Shown here piece by piece: positions 32,117 through 43,937 of a stretch of DNA of 64,000 bases. Positions within the stretch are counted from its first letter, which is position 1, and each line of letters begins with the position of its first letter. This DNA is from Hirudinaria manillensis (lineage: Eukaryota > Annelida > Clitellata > Hirudinida > Hirudinidae), in contig CM067527.1 of NCBI GenBank assembly GCA_034509925.1, positions 5,266,501 to 5,330,500 of the forward strand. Direction: 5' to 3'. The translations under genes and the position numbers were made by a program. The notes under the pieces are model-generated. The model ran no database searches. It saw nothing but the letters and a program-made list of their open reading frames with translations, and had not been told where the DNA came from.

Positions 32117-33704
32117 AACTACAACTTGTTCCCCCTGTAAAATCATTAAAAGATTTTAGTTTTAAAATTCTACAGCATCACTTTTCTATTAATGAAAAAT
32201 TTCTATTTATGAAAATAGGCGTGACTAAAGCTTAAGGTATCTTTTAGAGCAAGACTATTCTCACTTACAAATTTTAATAAGATGGTCGTTAGATTTTGAA
32301 ATCATGATGGAGGAAACTGTGATGGGATCAGCTTAATGTCGGCTAGTAGATTAAGACAAATACCTTATGATAAATGTTTAAAATATCTAATGTTTTTCAT
32401 TATAGGTTATCCGGTTAAGCAGAAGTTTCAACGGATAGGCTGTACAATTCATTGCACTATCTCGTTAGTATATACATATTTCTAAATCTTTCTCATTTGT
32501 AGATAAATATCGATATTTAATAAAATGCTAACCATTTCCTGTTAAGTAGATCTAAAGAAAATACTGCGTGAGTTGGCCTATCGAAATGTTTGCTCTCCTA
32601 CGTCAATTGTGCTTTCATCTTATAGCATAGACTCCAATCATTCAAACGGCTATTTGAATTTGCTTCGAATCAAGAAATGAAAGTTAGAATAATTTCGGCT
32701 ATATGTATTTTATCGCTAAATAGAGGTCGATGTAGGAAAAAAGACGTATAAGCAAATAATAGATATTTACTCGAGAATTTTGTCAGTGATTGGTACTAAG
32801 TTATATATAAATAAAAAATCAAATTATATAAATTAAACAAATTTCCCACATAAATAGAACCTAAGAATAGAGATACTCCTATGGAGTGAGATGATAAATG
32901 TTTTGTCCCAGGAGACCAATTCAGGGGTCGGAAGAGATCGGCGAACGATGTCAGACTTCTTCCTCGTTTTCATCATAACCAAGACTGTGACAAACCGTCA
33001 CCCGGTGCTCTTCAGAGCAGCTGGCCTATAGACCATGTGCTTCAACCATTGGAGTCGACGAGCATTAAACGCTGTTTTTTTTTATAATTTACCCCAGCCT
33101 GTCAACTCATTGTGCTCATTTTCCGCAAAACCTGCCCCAACACCATTCCATTCTTTGGTTAATTCAAAAGTTTTTCGCTTGGGTCTCAGAATAATTCCCC
33201 AGGATTATTAGCCACATGTGATTCCTCACCCCCAGCTTTCCTCTTCGAAGTACCGTTATGACCATCTCTTTTATTAACTTTTCTGATTGGGTCCACTCTC
33301 CAGCTTCTTACCATAAATCAGAAATTGGTCAAGCTATTTCTATCCAATGGGAGGATTCCTATTGTTTGTTCACTTACTGTGGATGTGAACAATGTCAAGA
33401 TAGATGTCTCTAGCCTCTCTTCAGATTCCTCATATTTAAGCACTTTAGGTGCCAATGGTATCATCTCTTTTTCTTCATCACCTTTAACTGCTTGCACATT
33501 TAAAAAAAATGAACAAAGGAGATTTACTACAGATGCTTTTACAGTACTACACTAATAATAATTGGAAAAAACTCTGTTGTGAGGTAGAATAAAGTTTTTT
33601 TTTACCGAATCTAGTTGTCCATAATACATTACCACTAAAGCCTGCTTTTATTTTTAAACATTGAATTAAAAACATCAAAAACCATGCTTAAGTCAGGAGT
33701 TGCA
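32117..33704. other. Spacer with several coding-like fragments
   Basis: On the minus strand about 33495-33385 is open between an acceptor (GTGCAAGCAG) and a strong donor (GTAAGT) and reads VKGDEEKEMIPLAPKVLKYE. A nearby minus-strand stretch, about 33306-33190, reads RSWRVDPIRKVNKRDGHNGT and ends in a stop, but the two do not join in frame. On the plus strand 32927-33080 is open and G+C-richer than its surroundings (DCDKPSPGALQSSWPIDHVL). These could be a lineage-specific gene or a decaying one; no family was recognised. The rest, 32117-32880, is AT-rich with nothing seen. Confidence 0.3.
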
Positions 33705-34747
33705 TCAAAGTACAGCATCATGAATAGCTTTTTGAGGCTTTAAGCCTCTAATGGAAATGTCATAAACAATTTCTTCTACTTTTTTCAGATCATACTTCAG
33801 GCCATCATATCTTTTTCTTAACCAATCATTCTTCAGATTCAATAACCGAAAGCCTGATTCTAATTGAGCAACAAATTCTGCAATCTTAAAAGACCAATCA
33901 CAATGACCTGACGTCACTGCATTTGTGGAGAGCCTGGTCTACAAAGTCAAAAAGAAAAGTCACAAATTTACAGATTAAAAACTGCTTATGACACATACCA
34001 GTTCATTAGCAAGTAAAAGTAAGCCACCCAGATAATCTTCCAGTTCCAGGTGAAAGCCATTTTCTCTATCAACATGAACTAAGGAATAGGTTAGAAATTG
34101 CACTGAAATAATAATAACATAATATAGAATGTAAAGATTTACTTCCAAGTACTTTTGCACATTGCTCATGAGATATCAAAGTGCCAGATTTCAAAAATTC
34201 ATTACAGGCTGCTAGGAAGCTTAATCTCTGAATGACATACTTCCAATGATCATTATATCTGTAAAATCATCATTAAAATCAAATAGGTAAAAATTGGCTT
34301 GGATACAAAAAGTACCTTAAGGCAAAAATAAAAAAAATTACTTGTAAAAACAATCTGAAGGGAACTTAGACTCTAAAGTTTTAATGGAAGGTTCTACTTC
34401 TTTTAGTTTGGAAGTGCACTTTTGACATACTTCATCAACTGTCAATCCAAATATTATGCTTCTCATAATATATATGGAACTTAATTGAAAATAAAAGATA
34501 ATTTAAGCCAACCTCGATCTAATCCATCAGAATGATGTATCTTTTGCAATATATTAGTGACACCTCTTGATAATTCCTCCAGTTCTTTTACAGAGGCGCG
34601 AATTTCCTGAAATTTAAATGCTGATCACTTTGCTCATACTTATTATGAACAAAAACAATTATTTCAAACTTCTTTAACATCCTGTTCTTTATCCAGCAAA
34701 TCCTGAAATCGAATAAAAACACCCGCCACCGAACTATCATCGGACAT
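33705..34747 (-). CDS. TSN: Translin
   Basis: Translin, the RNA/ssDNA-binding subunit that forms an octameric barrel and, with TRAX, the C3PO endonuclease assisting RNAi passenger-strand removal and tRNA processing. Exon 1 starts MSDDSSVAGVFIRFQDLLDK; later exons give ENGFHLELEDYLGGLLLLAN (near 34075-34015) and, in the last exon, VTSGHCDWSFKIAEFVAQLE followed by GFRLLNLKNDWLRKRYDGLK and KKVEEIVYDISIRGLKP. These blocks match the family along its whole length. The stop is at 33705-33707. Intact. TRAX-specific features are absent. The start lies only 366 bases from the JMJD7 start on the other strand. Confidence 0.93.
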
Positions 34748-35113
34748 CTTTGATAAAATCAAAACATTAACAGATAAACCCGAGAGAGCATTTACTGAAC
34801 TGCATTTTAATTTGAACATTGTATTCTTTGATATTTCATGTTCTATTTAACATTTTATTCAGAATAATCAGACTGTGGTTATCTGAATTGTTGCATAAAA
34901 TTTAAATGAATAAAAATATTAAATTTAAACAAATTCTAATAAAATATGGGGGCTTAAAATAATAAATCATTATGGCACATAATGCTTCCAAACATTTAAT
35001 TTCTGAAATAAACAATAGACTAGATAGGCATTATTTTTTTGAAGGTATGATGTTATTGCCTGCTGTTGTACCACATAAAGTATAACGATATTTGAACAAA
35101 ATGTTGGGCTGCT
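34748..35113. promoter_or_regulatory. Bidirectional promoter region of TSN and JMJD7
   Basis: 366 bases separate the start codons of two divergently transcribed housekeeping-type genes, so both promoters and 5'UTRs must lie here. It is AT-rich with no TATA box that clearly decides a start site. The call rests on gene arrangement only. Confidence 0.5.
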
Positions 35114-36844
35114 ATGACTTGCATGAATTTAAAAGAAACTGTGAGGTTTTGGCTAACGAAGCACGAGGCTAGTTTTAGATTCTTTTTGAATTGATTGCAG
35201 GAGAAAAGATGAATTAGAAATCTTTGCTACAGAATTGTATTTGGGCACACGTATTACTGAATTCCATAATGCTCCCTCTCCACTTGAGTTTCTCAGAGAT
35301 TTTGTGTCGAAAAATAAACCCTTGATTATAAGAGGAGGATGTAAGCACTGGCCTGCTGTAAAGAAATGGTCAAACGACTACTTGAGGTTAATATAATTGC
35401 TTTGACAGCAATGACTTAGTTAATGATTGTGATTGTTATAAGTTGATTTTCAGGAAGACAATGGGAACAAAATTAGTGACAGTAGCAGTGACTCCAAATG
35501 GCTATGCTGATGCTGTTTGTGATGGTGTATTCACACTTCCAGAGGAAATACAAATGCCTCTAGTAAATTTTTTGGACATAATTGAACAACATGAGCAAAT
35601 TACCGATGAAAGCTGGATTAGAAGCAATCAGGGAGTATATTATTTACAAAAACAGAATTCCTGCTTAACAACTGAGTTCCTAGATCTACTTGGTGATGTT
35701 GAAGAAGGCTTCCAGTGGGCTGAAGAAGCTTTTGGTTATAATAATTTTTTGAATTATGCATGTAACACCAACTTTGCCATGGTAAGAGCGACTATTTAAT
35801 AGAAGTTATCTTTGTGAATTGATAGGATGCAAACCTGATGCAGTTAATTTCTGGATGGGTGAAAGGAGAGCTATTACATCATGTTGTTACATTTTTGTTT
35901 ATAATTATGTATTCTTGAGCTCGGTCACAATGATCCAAATCTACAGTGCATAAAGACAACTATGAAAACATTTACTGTGTTATAAAAGGAAGCAAAACTT
36001 TCACACTTCTACCTCCTACTGATCAGCCATTTGTTCCTTATGGTATGCTTTCCAACATATTCAAGTGTTCTTCCAAATGAAATAATCAAGAATTAATCAA
36101 ATCTGGTATTAAATCAAATTATGATTAAGGACAAATATAGTTTTGGACATTTATTTTGGAATTTGTACTAAGTATAATATGTGATCCATATGAATATTAA
36201 GAATTTTTGATAGATTTCAGTGCCATTATGTTCATATTTTTTGAGTAGGTAGGTAATGTGAAAAGGTCTTTAATAACCTAAAGTGGCTTTAGAGATTACT
36301 TAGTGAACTACAATATTGCAGTTACATCAAAGCTGGTTTATCATATCCACTATGACATGTCCGATTTTATTGTCAGATAATTATCCCGTTATGAAATATG
36401 TTGCAAGTGAGAATGGCCAATTTAAACTTGAAAGTCTTGATGAAAAGGTAATGATCTAATGGATGCATGTTTCATTAAGGTCTTTTTAAAAACTCAGTAA
36501 TATGAATTTGCTTCAAGGTTAGATGGACTTCTGTTGATCCAACTGAGCCTTTAACAAGAGGCAAACTGAAGCCATTTGAAGTTATTCTAAATAGTGGAGA
36601 TGTACTATACCTACCAAGTCTTTGGTTTCATCATGTTAGGCAAACTCATGGTTGCATTGCAGGTTTGTATTGGAGTGATTAATTTGCCTGATATGTAAAT
36701 ACTTAGATTTATTTCTCTCTGCTTGTAGTTAATTATTGGCATGACATGGCCTATGATATAAAATATAACTACTTCAAATTTGTTGAGTCTTTGGTCAATC
36801 CCTGCTCTACTGGAAAAGAATTTGAGGAGGCTCAGTACACTTGA
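35114..36844 (+). CDS. JMJD7: JmjC-domain hydroxylase JMJD7
   Basis: Fe(II)/2-oxoglutarate oxygenase; the human enzyme is a (3S)-lysyl hydroxylase of the GTPases DRG1/2. Exon 1 (35114-35145) starts [11 protein letters not shown] and splices in phase to [18 protein letters not shown]. Then follow [54 protein letters not shown] and [19 protein letters not shown], containing the iron-binding H-x-D. Near the end [20 protein letters not shown] supplies the distal iron-binding histidine region, followed by [19 protein letters not shown]. Two splice choices were set by homology: the exon before the insert at about 35740-35820 ends inside EEAFG, and the intron after TTACATCAT. It ends EFEEAQYT. Full length and intact. 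Confidence 0.92.
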
Positions 36845-36957
36845 TATGGAATTAATAAAATCATTTTGAAAATTTGTTCATTTTATTTATAATATATGTT
36901 GCCAATTGTGGTTTTTACCGGCAATTTATCCTTTACAAATGCACCTGCAAAAAACTT

Positions 36958-37308
36958 ATGACGAAGTTTACAATTGAATTCCGTGAAAAATCGGTACTTC
37001 ATTCATTGAAAATGAATCCAGAATTACAAGAATTCGCTCACTTAGCGCGGGTTATCGATGTCAGGGGGTGTTTTTTTTTTGTTTTGCCAACCAGAAGCAT
37101 TTCATTTATGATTTCTATCTCAATGGATGTAAATCAAGATTAGGTGGGTCATGCGATATTTTAAAGAGCAATAACTCTACTTCAGAAACTGAATCGATCT
37201 GGAGCTGTGCGGTTCTCTGGTGGACTGGGCATTGAAACGTGTCAAGATGCAATTGAAACTGCATTTGGTTCAGACTTTGCCATCACGGATGAATTCAAAA
37301 TTTTGTGA
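36958..37308 (+). CDS. Unrecognised 74-residue protein
   Basis: Two exons, 36958-37059 and 37186-37308, join at phase 0 between a GTCAGG donor and a CTTCAG acceptor to give 74 residues from an ATG to a TGA. The peptide starts MTKFTIEFREKSVLHSLKMN and continues with an amphipathic ELQEFAHLARVIDKLNRSG and GGLGIETCQDAIETAFGSDF. It has mixed composition, without signal peptide or TM segment. I do not recognise a family. It begins only 113 bases after the JMJD7 stop on the same strand, so it may be downstream in the same transcription unit or the end of a longer gene. Small size keeps confidence limited. Confidence 0.42.
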
Positions 37309-38871
37309 AATTCGTCTGAGAGTAATCCAGTTTGACTCCGACAGAAAAGCTAGAAATTTGACATAGATTTCGCAAACGTTACATAATATCTTAACAGGTA
37401 AAATCGGCACGGGATTATTTTTGGCAATTTTGGTCGCGAACCGGTCAAAACTTAATTACGAGAGTCTCAAACCAAAGTCTGGGACTTTCTTGACTTTAGC
37501 CCACGGATAATTATAAATGTTACTGCCCTTTATTCGGGTTGGAAGCCTCTTCCTCCATCTGCATAGACCTTAAGTTTCAGAGTACACGAAATCTAACTAT
37601 TTTTCTCAGAAAAAATGCTCTGTTTTTAAACCCACTGGTCAGGATGTTATAGTCGTAATTAGTCAGCCAACGAAGAAATTATTAATTTTCGTTAAAGTCT
37701 TACTTCAACTATTTGATAATGTTACTAAAATTGAGAGCTCCTACCATACTACTATATCATGTATGCAAAGTAATAACATGAGAAAACAAATTTTTTTATC
37801 AAATCTAAAAACCCAAGATTTAAAAAATGCCTTCGGAGAACCAAGTTCTGTTTAGGTTTGACGTTTCAATTACATATGCGTTCATAATTAAGCACAGGGT
37901 CCGCGTTCTAATAACCTTTGGACCAATCAACGACTTCAGTAAGCGATCCTTCGCAAAATCTTTTAAAATTTGAAAGCACCTTTTTCGCGAACTGGGAAAT
38001 ATTAAAGTTATCAAAATTTAGAAAAGATAATCTAATTAAAGTTTAACAATTTGATGATTAACTAAATTGTAACAAAACTCAAATTCATTATATGGTAAAT
38101 AATTTAAACTTCCATTAACATAAACATGGAAATTGAGAATTTGGTTTCATCCTCTAACACCGTAAACAAATTAGATCTAAAAAATTTATGCCATTTCATC
38201 AAGCGAGGAATCGGATATGCCAATATAGATCGCGAGATTTCCATAATCAAGCCCCTTCTGATTATGATCACCAATTTATGTTATAGAGATCCTCGGGCTG
38301 TGGACGTTAGGGATTATGTTATTAAGGGTGGTTACTGAATAAGCCACTGGGTTTAGGCATGTGAAAGCATTATGGTACTATATAGCGACCGCTAATATTA
38401 TTTTTGTAGAGATTGTTAATAAGTCTTTGTAGTTTTTTTTTTATAAATGAAAATAATGGAGTAAAAGAGCCGTCAGAGGAAAAGGCCACTAAGCAATGAT
38501 CGGGACCCATTTGACAGATGTATTTCATTACACAGGAAATATTGCTGGGTTAAAATAAATATTGCATTTATAGCTGTGCAGAAGTTTTTTACAGGAGAAC
38601 TTTTCAGTAAACGGATCTCCATGACTGATCTCGCCAATAAGATAGCATTCTTTTTTTTTTAAACATTATATCCATGTACGTAATCTGGGGAAGGGGCATT
38701 GGAGAGCATCGCTCGTATTTCTCTCTGGATGGCTGTTGCCCTTTGACCATTGGTGCGAATAAAAAAGGGTCATCAGTCTCTCGGAGGGACGGATTGCCAC
38801 CAACTTTGAATGAAATGACTTATTCCTCGATTAAATCGAAAAACTAATTTAACTTAACATTGAAGTGCTTT
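37309..38871. other. Spacer with one short unassigned ORF
   Basis: An ATG-started ORF at 38126-38338 (+) encodes 70 residues (MEIENLVSSSNTVNKLDLKN ... CYRDPRAVDVRDYVIKG) with protein-like composition, and a GTGG donor-like site near its end. No following exon was found, so it may be a first exon, a relic or chance. The remainder has nothing I can support. Confidence 0.3.
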
Positions 38872-41730
38872 CTAGATTTTTGAAGGCTTATTATTATTAT
38901 TATTATTACTAATTTTAATACTCTGAACCTCAACCTTGTCTGGCATAAAATGACTTCCAGAAATGTGAGGAGTGATTGTCACATCATCACGTTCCCATAG
39001 GGGACTGTCAGTTGGTAGGGGCTCTTTCTCGAATACATCCAATACTGCATGGCTTAGCCAGCCTTGGCTGGAAATTTATAAATAGCACTTAAATTGTCAT
39101 AAATACACAAATAAACCTTTGTAAGAATTGAAACCGTTTATGCAATTTAAAACAATTTTCATTCATCATCCCAAGTAATGATTTAGACTTACTTTAGGGC
39201 TCTGATGACACTCGCTTCCTTGATGACATTGCCGCGTCCGATGTTTATAAAAATAGATTTCTGTTTCAAAATATTATGCATAAATTATTATCCAATGGAT
39301 TTTACACAAAATCTATGTACAACTTTAAATCTGCAATTTTCCAGAACATTTCCGTCAAAGATCCCACTTGTTCTGGAAGTATTTGGGAGGACGCTAACGA
39401 CATAATCGCTCGCTTGAAGAAGTTCGACCAGGCTGGTAGTAAAACTAGATAATCGAATTCGGTTGAAGTTACTTTAATAAATTAACAAATTGACAAATTT
39501 GATCCTCAATTGAGCGATACTATTATACAGTATGTCGTAATTACGTTACAGCTTTGAGATCCGCATCAATTTGTTTCTCCTTTTTTATCAAAGCAACCAC
39601 TTTCATTTCAAAATTCATTGCCATCTCTGCAACTAAATTAACTGAGTTAATTGCATTTTTATTTCACTAGAAAATGATGTTTAATCAAATGAAACTGAAA
39701 CGCTAGGCGTTTTGCTTTGGTGCCGCTCCAGTTTAACTAGGAGTTGAATTCCTGGCAACTCAAAAGAATTTGTGAACTAATTACTACATTTAACAAAAAA
39801 AAAAGTTTCGCAGTTTCATTTGATAAAACATTAGTAAATCGTCGTGGTTATACTTTTGCTCCCGACACTCCCATATCCAACGATTCCAACCGTTAGGTCA
39901 TGCAGTGGTCGAAAACTAAGCTTCTTCCTAAAAAATTTTTTAAATTGATTTATTGGTCTAAAGGCGCCTCAAATCTGTCCACTTTAACTTTCTCAAATAT
40001 CGGCTAAATCCTAGCCAACTTATGATCGATGCATTGCTCGATATGTTGATGGTTTGTAGGGTTTTTTGTTTAAGCAGTTAAACTACGAAATACAAAACAG
40101 TTGTATTTATAATTTTGGATCTCCAGATGATATCCTTTGTCAAAAAATTCCTTGAAACTCTCTTGACGTTTATCTAGCATCCGATTATCACTCGATTTTT
40201 CAATGTTGGACAACTACTGTTGGCTTTTTTTTGCCGCTTTATGAACTGTTCGATACCCGGCCAGCCTCAAAGCCTTACTTGGCCTCCTTTTGACATTCTC
40301 GGTCATTCCAGATTCTTGATGGTTTATTCATACGTCTTATTTATGTATACAAACTTTTTATAGCAGCAGTCGTGAAATAGATATTTTAGGGACTGGTAGG
40401 GTTCGAGAGAAGTCGAAATTGACCAATAGATGATACCGCATCTATCGACTGAAGAATCTCGGTGGACCGTAGATCGATGTTTTTCCCGGCCACCCTGAGG
40501 AAACGTTCCTCAGATTTTTCATGAGCCAGATCCTTAACGAATTTCAATCATTGTCCATGTACTTTTCCGGCTATACAATCCAATTCATATTGAGAAAGAC
40601 AGCTGCCGACTTTCATTTCCAGGTTTATTGGAAGATTTTCCGCATTACTGTACTCAAGTCTGTCCTTCCTTGACAAAGCCATCTCCACCAAAATGATGTC
40701 GTTTAAATGTAGTCAAGAGCTTCATATCCGCTCTCAGCATCTAGATATAGTGCCAATCCCCTCTTTTTCGTCATCATAGGTAGTTTGCTTCTGCAAGGAT
40801 ATCTTTGGCGTTTGACATCTCGTGCAGAACCGCATCACAAAGAAACAAATATTTTGATGTGATAACTGCCGAAAACACCCACATCTGTGTGTTCATTATG
40901 CGTACTCAATAGAGTGGTAGATACAGCATATGTAGATGATAGTAAATAAAAAAAGCAAGCATGAATGATTCATGAAAACATTCATCGCGAGCGGAATCAC
41001 AAACATGTTTGTTGTATTTTACCAAATGCGATTCCTTTGAAAAGTTTGAAATTGTTGGAAAAGTCTTTCTTTTGATAATATTTGTCCCATGACATACTCT
41101 GCCATTTGTGAGTCAAAGAACCCCACATTTCTTGATAAAACAAACTTTGGTGGGCACTGTAATTTTGTTATGTACTATTAATATTAACGTAATATAACTT
41201 TAACTTCAATGATCAACAATATACTTTATCAGCATAATAGTCTGTTACAGCTTCCACTCCTGAAATTTTGATTTGGTTGTAATTTTAAAACATTTTAAAG
41301 TATGTGGCCATTATGAATATTGTGAACCAACAAGACCATCAGAAGTAAAACAAAATCAAAGTTATTATATTAAAGGTTTCATACCAGCAGTAAACATTTG
41401 AATCCATTTGGTGTTGTCTAAACAATTGAAAACATCTTTATTTGTAAATAATCCAGGATCGGTTATTAGTATTTCCACACTTTGTATGCTTTCCTTTTCA
41501 GCACTAGTCACAGATTCGTTACTTTCTTAATAGTAAATATTCGTTTAATTTATACAAGAAGTCCATGACATCTCAATGAAATGTTTACCCAAAACAATTC
41601 TTCTGACGTCAATATGTGGACTTTGAGCCTGAAATTCTTTGAAAAAGTCTTCAAAATAACAATAATTTATTTCTCCCACAAATTTCTTAGACAGTGATAA
41701 AACGCCAAATTTAAAATTTGACTCATTCAT
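38872..41730 (-). CDS. D-isomer-specific 2-hydroxyacid dehydrogenase (GhrA-like)
   Basis: NAD(P)H-dependent 2-hydroxyacid/2-ketoacid oxidoreductase, closest in pattern to glyoxylate/hydroxypyruvate reductase A. Minus-strand exons in order: 41730-41590 (MNESNFKFGVLSLSKKFV), about 41520-41393 (EILITDPGLFTNKDVFNCLD), about 41260-41232, 41155-41033 (SQMAEYVMGQILSKERLFQQ), about 39929-39857 with the Rossmann loop VGIVGYGSVGSK, about 39632-39550, about 39441-39343 (SDYVVSVLPNTSRTSGIFDG), about 39258-39197 with NIGRGNVIKEASVIRAL, and the last from about 39060. Catalytic Arg (GRG), Glu (VFEKEP) and His (TPHISG) are all present. After TPHISG the usual C-terminal helix is replaced by a short tail with six Asn from an AAT repeat before the stop. 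The reading frame stays open upstream of the ATG, so the true start may be further right. Confidence 0.78.
40386..40888 (-). pseudogene. Broken coding-like segment inside the dehydrogenase intron
   Basis: Minus-strand sequence reads as protein in pieces: SAVITSKYLFLCDAVLHEMS with NAKDILAEANYL, then after a frame change KKRGLALYLDAESGYEALDY, then VEMALSRKDRLEYSNAENLP, a TGA, and in the same frame KFVKDLAHEKSEERFLRVAG up to a stop at 40386. Stops and at least one frameshift separate the pieces. The local composition is more balanced than the surrounding intron. Probably a decayed gene copy (processed or transposon-borne); the parent family was not recognised. Confidence 0.35.
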
Positions 41731-42863
41731 TGCTGTTTTCTCGAGAGTCTCAACGAGGTTAAAAATATCAGCAGAGCTGATCACCGTCGATCTAAAAATC
41801 CTGCCAAGCTATACTTTAAATGCTTTGCTAAGCGTTGTTATATGAGAAACATTAGCTATTTTAATTCAATGCTCGAGCTATCGAAATGTGAATACTAAGA
41901 TTGTATTTATTTTAGTTTTGCTAAGTCTAATAAATCTTTTTATTGAATCTCCGCAAAAATAAATTTCGTCACATATGAATAACATGAAATAAATATAATT
42001 GTTCTACAATGTGGTTTTTGATTCATTACAGGAGCTATCCTCACGTAATTATTTGTCTAATTATTTTCGAAGCAAATTATCACTTGATACCGTACGGGAT
42101 CACATAACTCGATTGATCACGTGAGGTTAAACATTCTCAATTTAAAAAAAAAGTTGAAAATTCTTTGGTTCTTCATCCATCCTAATTCATCATACTATCT
42201 TGGTTCTTCACTACTCTAAATGGATGTAATGAGGAAGGCAGAAAGAAATGTAAATTCTGTCAGAATTCCTAACACAAACATTTCTTTGTGCGTTTGGTAT
42301 AATCATGTAAACGTAATTTCTTGTTATTTTACATTTGCAAATATCTGCACCGTTAAAAAAGTATTGAACGATTTATTTTTACAATTAACTGAATTTGTTG
42401 CGGTGAACTTTCTCGCTCGAGGCCGTCTTGAGGCAGCTAACAGCATGAAACTAATCCTCTCAAAACAATAAAAATGTTAGCAATAATGATAATAAGTTCG
42501 TTTGTAAAGCGCCATGAACACAAGCATCAGGGGCTTTTGTACGAAGGATTGAGGATGGCCTTGGAGGTGCTGAACGACTCAGAAGCTTTGAGGTGCGGAT
42601 TAAAATAGTTTTGATAATATATATTGGTGATTTTTCTGACCTCCTTTTTTTATTTACAAAATGTGTGTGTAAAATTTTCGCTAATTAATAATACCGAATG
42701 AATAAGCATTAATTATTAAATATTATAAATTCAATTAAATTAGCATTAATTAATGACAGTAGTAATTAGTTTTTTTATTGCTTGGATTTTTAGTTAATTT
42801 CGAACAAGGGAAATTAAACATCTGGCAAAAGCTAGGTTCACCTTATCCGAATTTGTTTACAAA
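41731..42863. other. Spacer upstream of mL50
   Basis: Contains the 5' end of the dehydrogenase gene and an ATG-started 83-codon ORF at 42220-42471 (+), followed by a second open stretch to about 42594 (EGLRMALEVLNDSEAL) that ends at a GTGCGG donor-like site. No family recognised and no joined model found; possibly upstream exons or chance. Confidence 0.3.
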
Positions 42864-43937
42864 ATGGCGATGTGCTCGAGGATTGTGTTTCACGCGAGAG
42901 AGGCTGTAAGCTGCTTGCTTCTACGTTATTTTTTCTTTTTTTAGCAAAAGCAAATTAAATGTGAAAGTTACTTTGATTTTAATGCTCTTTGAGTAGATTC
43001 ATTATTCATGTTATTACTTTTTATCAAAAAGTTGAATGTAATCCTCTTGAATTTTATAATCTACATGATTCAAATTGATCTTAATAAACTTATTTTACCA
43101 TTGAACCTGATAGAAACTGCACTCGTGCCGTTTTATGAGAAGCTTGTTTACAAAAGCCAAGGATGTTGAGACAAAAAAAGTATCACCACATAACGTAAAG
43201 CTGGATAAAGAAAATTTGACCTCGACAAATTATAACATGAATATGCTCAAGCAGAAAAGGTTTGCATCCATCCTTTTAGCAATATTTTTATTTTCAAAGC
43301 TTCTGATCAATCATGAATTTCCTAGATCCTTGACAGCTAAGCTGAGTTATGTCCCTCCTGCAAACATACATGATATCATCCGAAATGTTGGCTTGAAATA
43401 CTTTGGAGATGAGTGGGAAAATGCTCAATTATCTGATCCTGTTTCCAAGTTCAAAGTATGTTCTATATAAATTCTCAAAATTATTTTTTTGTTTTGTGTA
43501 ATGATTTTTGTTATCAAAGGTTTTGTCAGAAATAATATCACAGACAAATCATGACGTGCCAAACGCCATGTTAACTGACATGAATTACATGTCGGATGTG
43601 ATTAACTTCTACGAGCAAGAGGTCAAAGAGTGTTCCACATATGACGAACTTGCTGCTGGAAAACTTGTTAGTTTGTGATGATTTTGAGATCAAAATGATC
43701 TTTGAAAGTGAATTTATATCCTAATATCTGATGTTGCAGGGAAAACTTCCAGCAAACTTGAACATCCAGCTCGAGCCACTTCGTTTTGATCCAGAGACTG
43801 ACACGATGTTTGGTGGCAGAACAGCCTTTCCAGGTTCTGATGTCGTGGTGACGAGCATCAAGTACAAAAGGAAGTACAAAGATATCAAGACTACCAAAGA
43901 AAAACCTGGATTTACAAATTATTACTATGGATATTAA
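42864..43937 (+). CDS. MRPL50: Mitochondrial ribosomal protein mL50
   Basis: Large-subunit mitoribosomal protein mL50. Exon 1 (42864-42905) starts MAMCSRIVFHAREA and is Arg-containing and amphipathic, as a mitochondrial presequence would be. Exon 2 follows an acceptor at about 43097. Later exons give YVPPANIHDIIRNVGLKYFG, DPVSKFKVLSEI, HDVPNAMLTDMNYMSDVINF and STYDELAAGKLGKLPANLNI, matching the acyl-carrier-like core of the family (P-N-..L..M....DV..FY....-FDEL....LP.NL). The C-terminus runs on about 50 residues beyond the point where the human protein ends (FDPETDTMFGGRTAFPGSDV ... NYYYGY), which I take as the longer invertebrate form. A 66-base segment at about 43260-43325 can be read through in frame or removed as a GT..AG intron. 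Confidence 0.82.

Noticed and set aside
35740..35800. Continuation [15 protein letters not shown] as part of JMJD7
   Set aside because: The family sequence continues with PDAVNFW, found in the next exon; the stretch is read-through into an intron.
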